Source: JANRIC01 sp033765345 (GTDB lineage Bacteria > Bacteroidota > Bacteroidia > Cytophagales > Microscillaceae). From it: 6,380 nt of DNA. The stretch is taken from NCBI GenBank assembly GCA_033765345.1, contig JANRIC010000231.1, forward strand, positions 1 through 6,380, in the 5' to 3' direction. The translations under genes were made by a program, and so were the position numbers. Under the pieces are notes generated by a model, which did no database searches, had not been told where the DNA came from, and was given only the letters and a program-made list of their open reading frames with translations. Positions 6,322 through 6,380 of this stretch are shown piece by piece (the first letter of the stretch is position 1; each line of letters opens with the position of its first letter).

Positions 6322-6380
6322 ATGAAATCACCAGAATTAATGGATTTGTATTCGGATTATTTGTTGAGTAGCCCTAATGT
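6322..6380 (+). CDS. probable insertion-sequence transposase, N-terminal fragment cut by the window edge
   Basis: Only 19 codons are in the window: MKSPELMDLYSDYLLSSPN. The LYSDYLLSS motif near the start resembles, from memory, N-termini of DDE transposases of the IS701-like group in Bacteroidota and Cyanobacteria (typically LY(S/T)DYL(I/L)SS followed by a TATGLS-type stretch). The purine-rich run ending in AAGG directly abuts the ATG at 6322, too close for a standard Shine-Dalgarno; an in-frame ATG at 6340 is an alternative start. If this is an IS, its left end with a terminal inverted repeat should lie in about 6248-6321, an AT-rich stretch with no other recognised content. The call depends on a short motif, so it is tentative. 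Confidence 0.55.
   Translation, partial: MKSPELMDLYSDYLLSSPN

Overview
The window looks like Bacteroidota DNA, most likely a Saprospiraceae-like or related gliding or filamentous lineage. The evidence is a large surface protein that ends in a Type IX secretion (T9SS) sorting domain and carries HYR-type repeats, cohesin-like domains and the dockerin-like 'SPYK..AAD' module common in that group. The genes are also AT-rich and lack obvious Shine-Dalgarno sites. The organism assignment is inference from family knowledge, not from a search.

Layout: three genes on the minus strand fill almost the whole window, and the first 59 nt of a plus-strand gene sit at the right edge. From right to left: (i) 6322-6380, the start of a probable insertion-sequence transposase reading out of the window. 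(ii) 6247-2246, a 1333-residue modular surface protein with nine HYR-like modules, a cohesin-like domain, a CnaB/dockerin-like segment, a second cohesin-like domain and a T9SS C-terminal domain. (iii) After a 116-bp AT-rich gap, 2129-999, a 376-residue membrane protein with eleven near-identical 14-residue coiled-coil repeats, one transmembrane helix and a small C-terminal beta-type domain. (iv) 1002-118, a 294-residue exported protein whose ATG overlaps the stop of (iii) in an ATGA junction, so (iii) and (iv) are almost certainly one translationally coupled unit. Positions 1-117 hold no gene I can support, only an imperfect inverted repeat.

The most notable points are these. The large T9SS cargo has no signal peptide, and no upstream ATG is available on its strand within the window; it abuts a probable IS, so it may be the 3' part of a gene cut by IS insertion. 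Its HYR modules alternate between two types that have each lost a different one of the family's usual cysteines. The coupled pair (iii)/(iv) appears to share a small extracytoplasmic domain and could form an envelope-spanning complex of unknown function. The small operon is visibly much more AT-rich than the large gene, so the two may have different histories.
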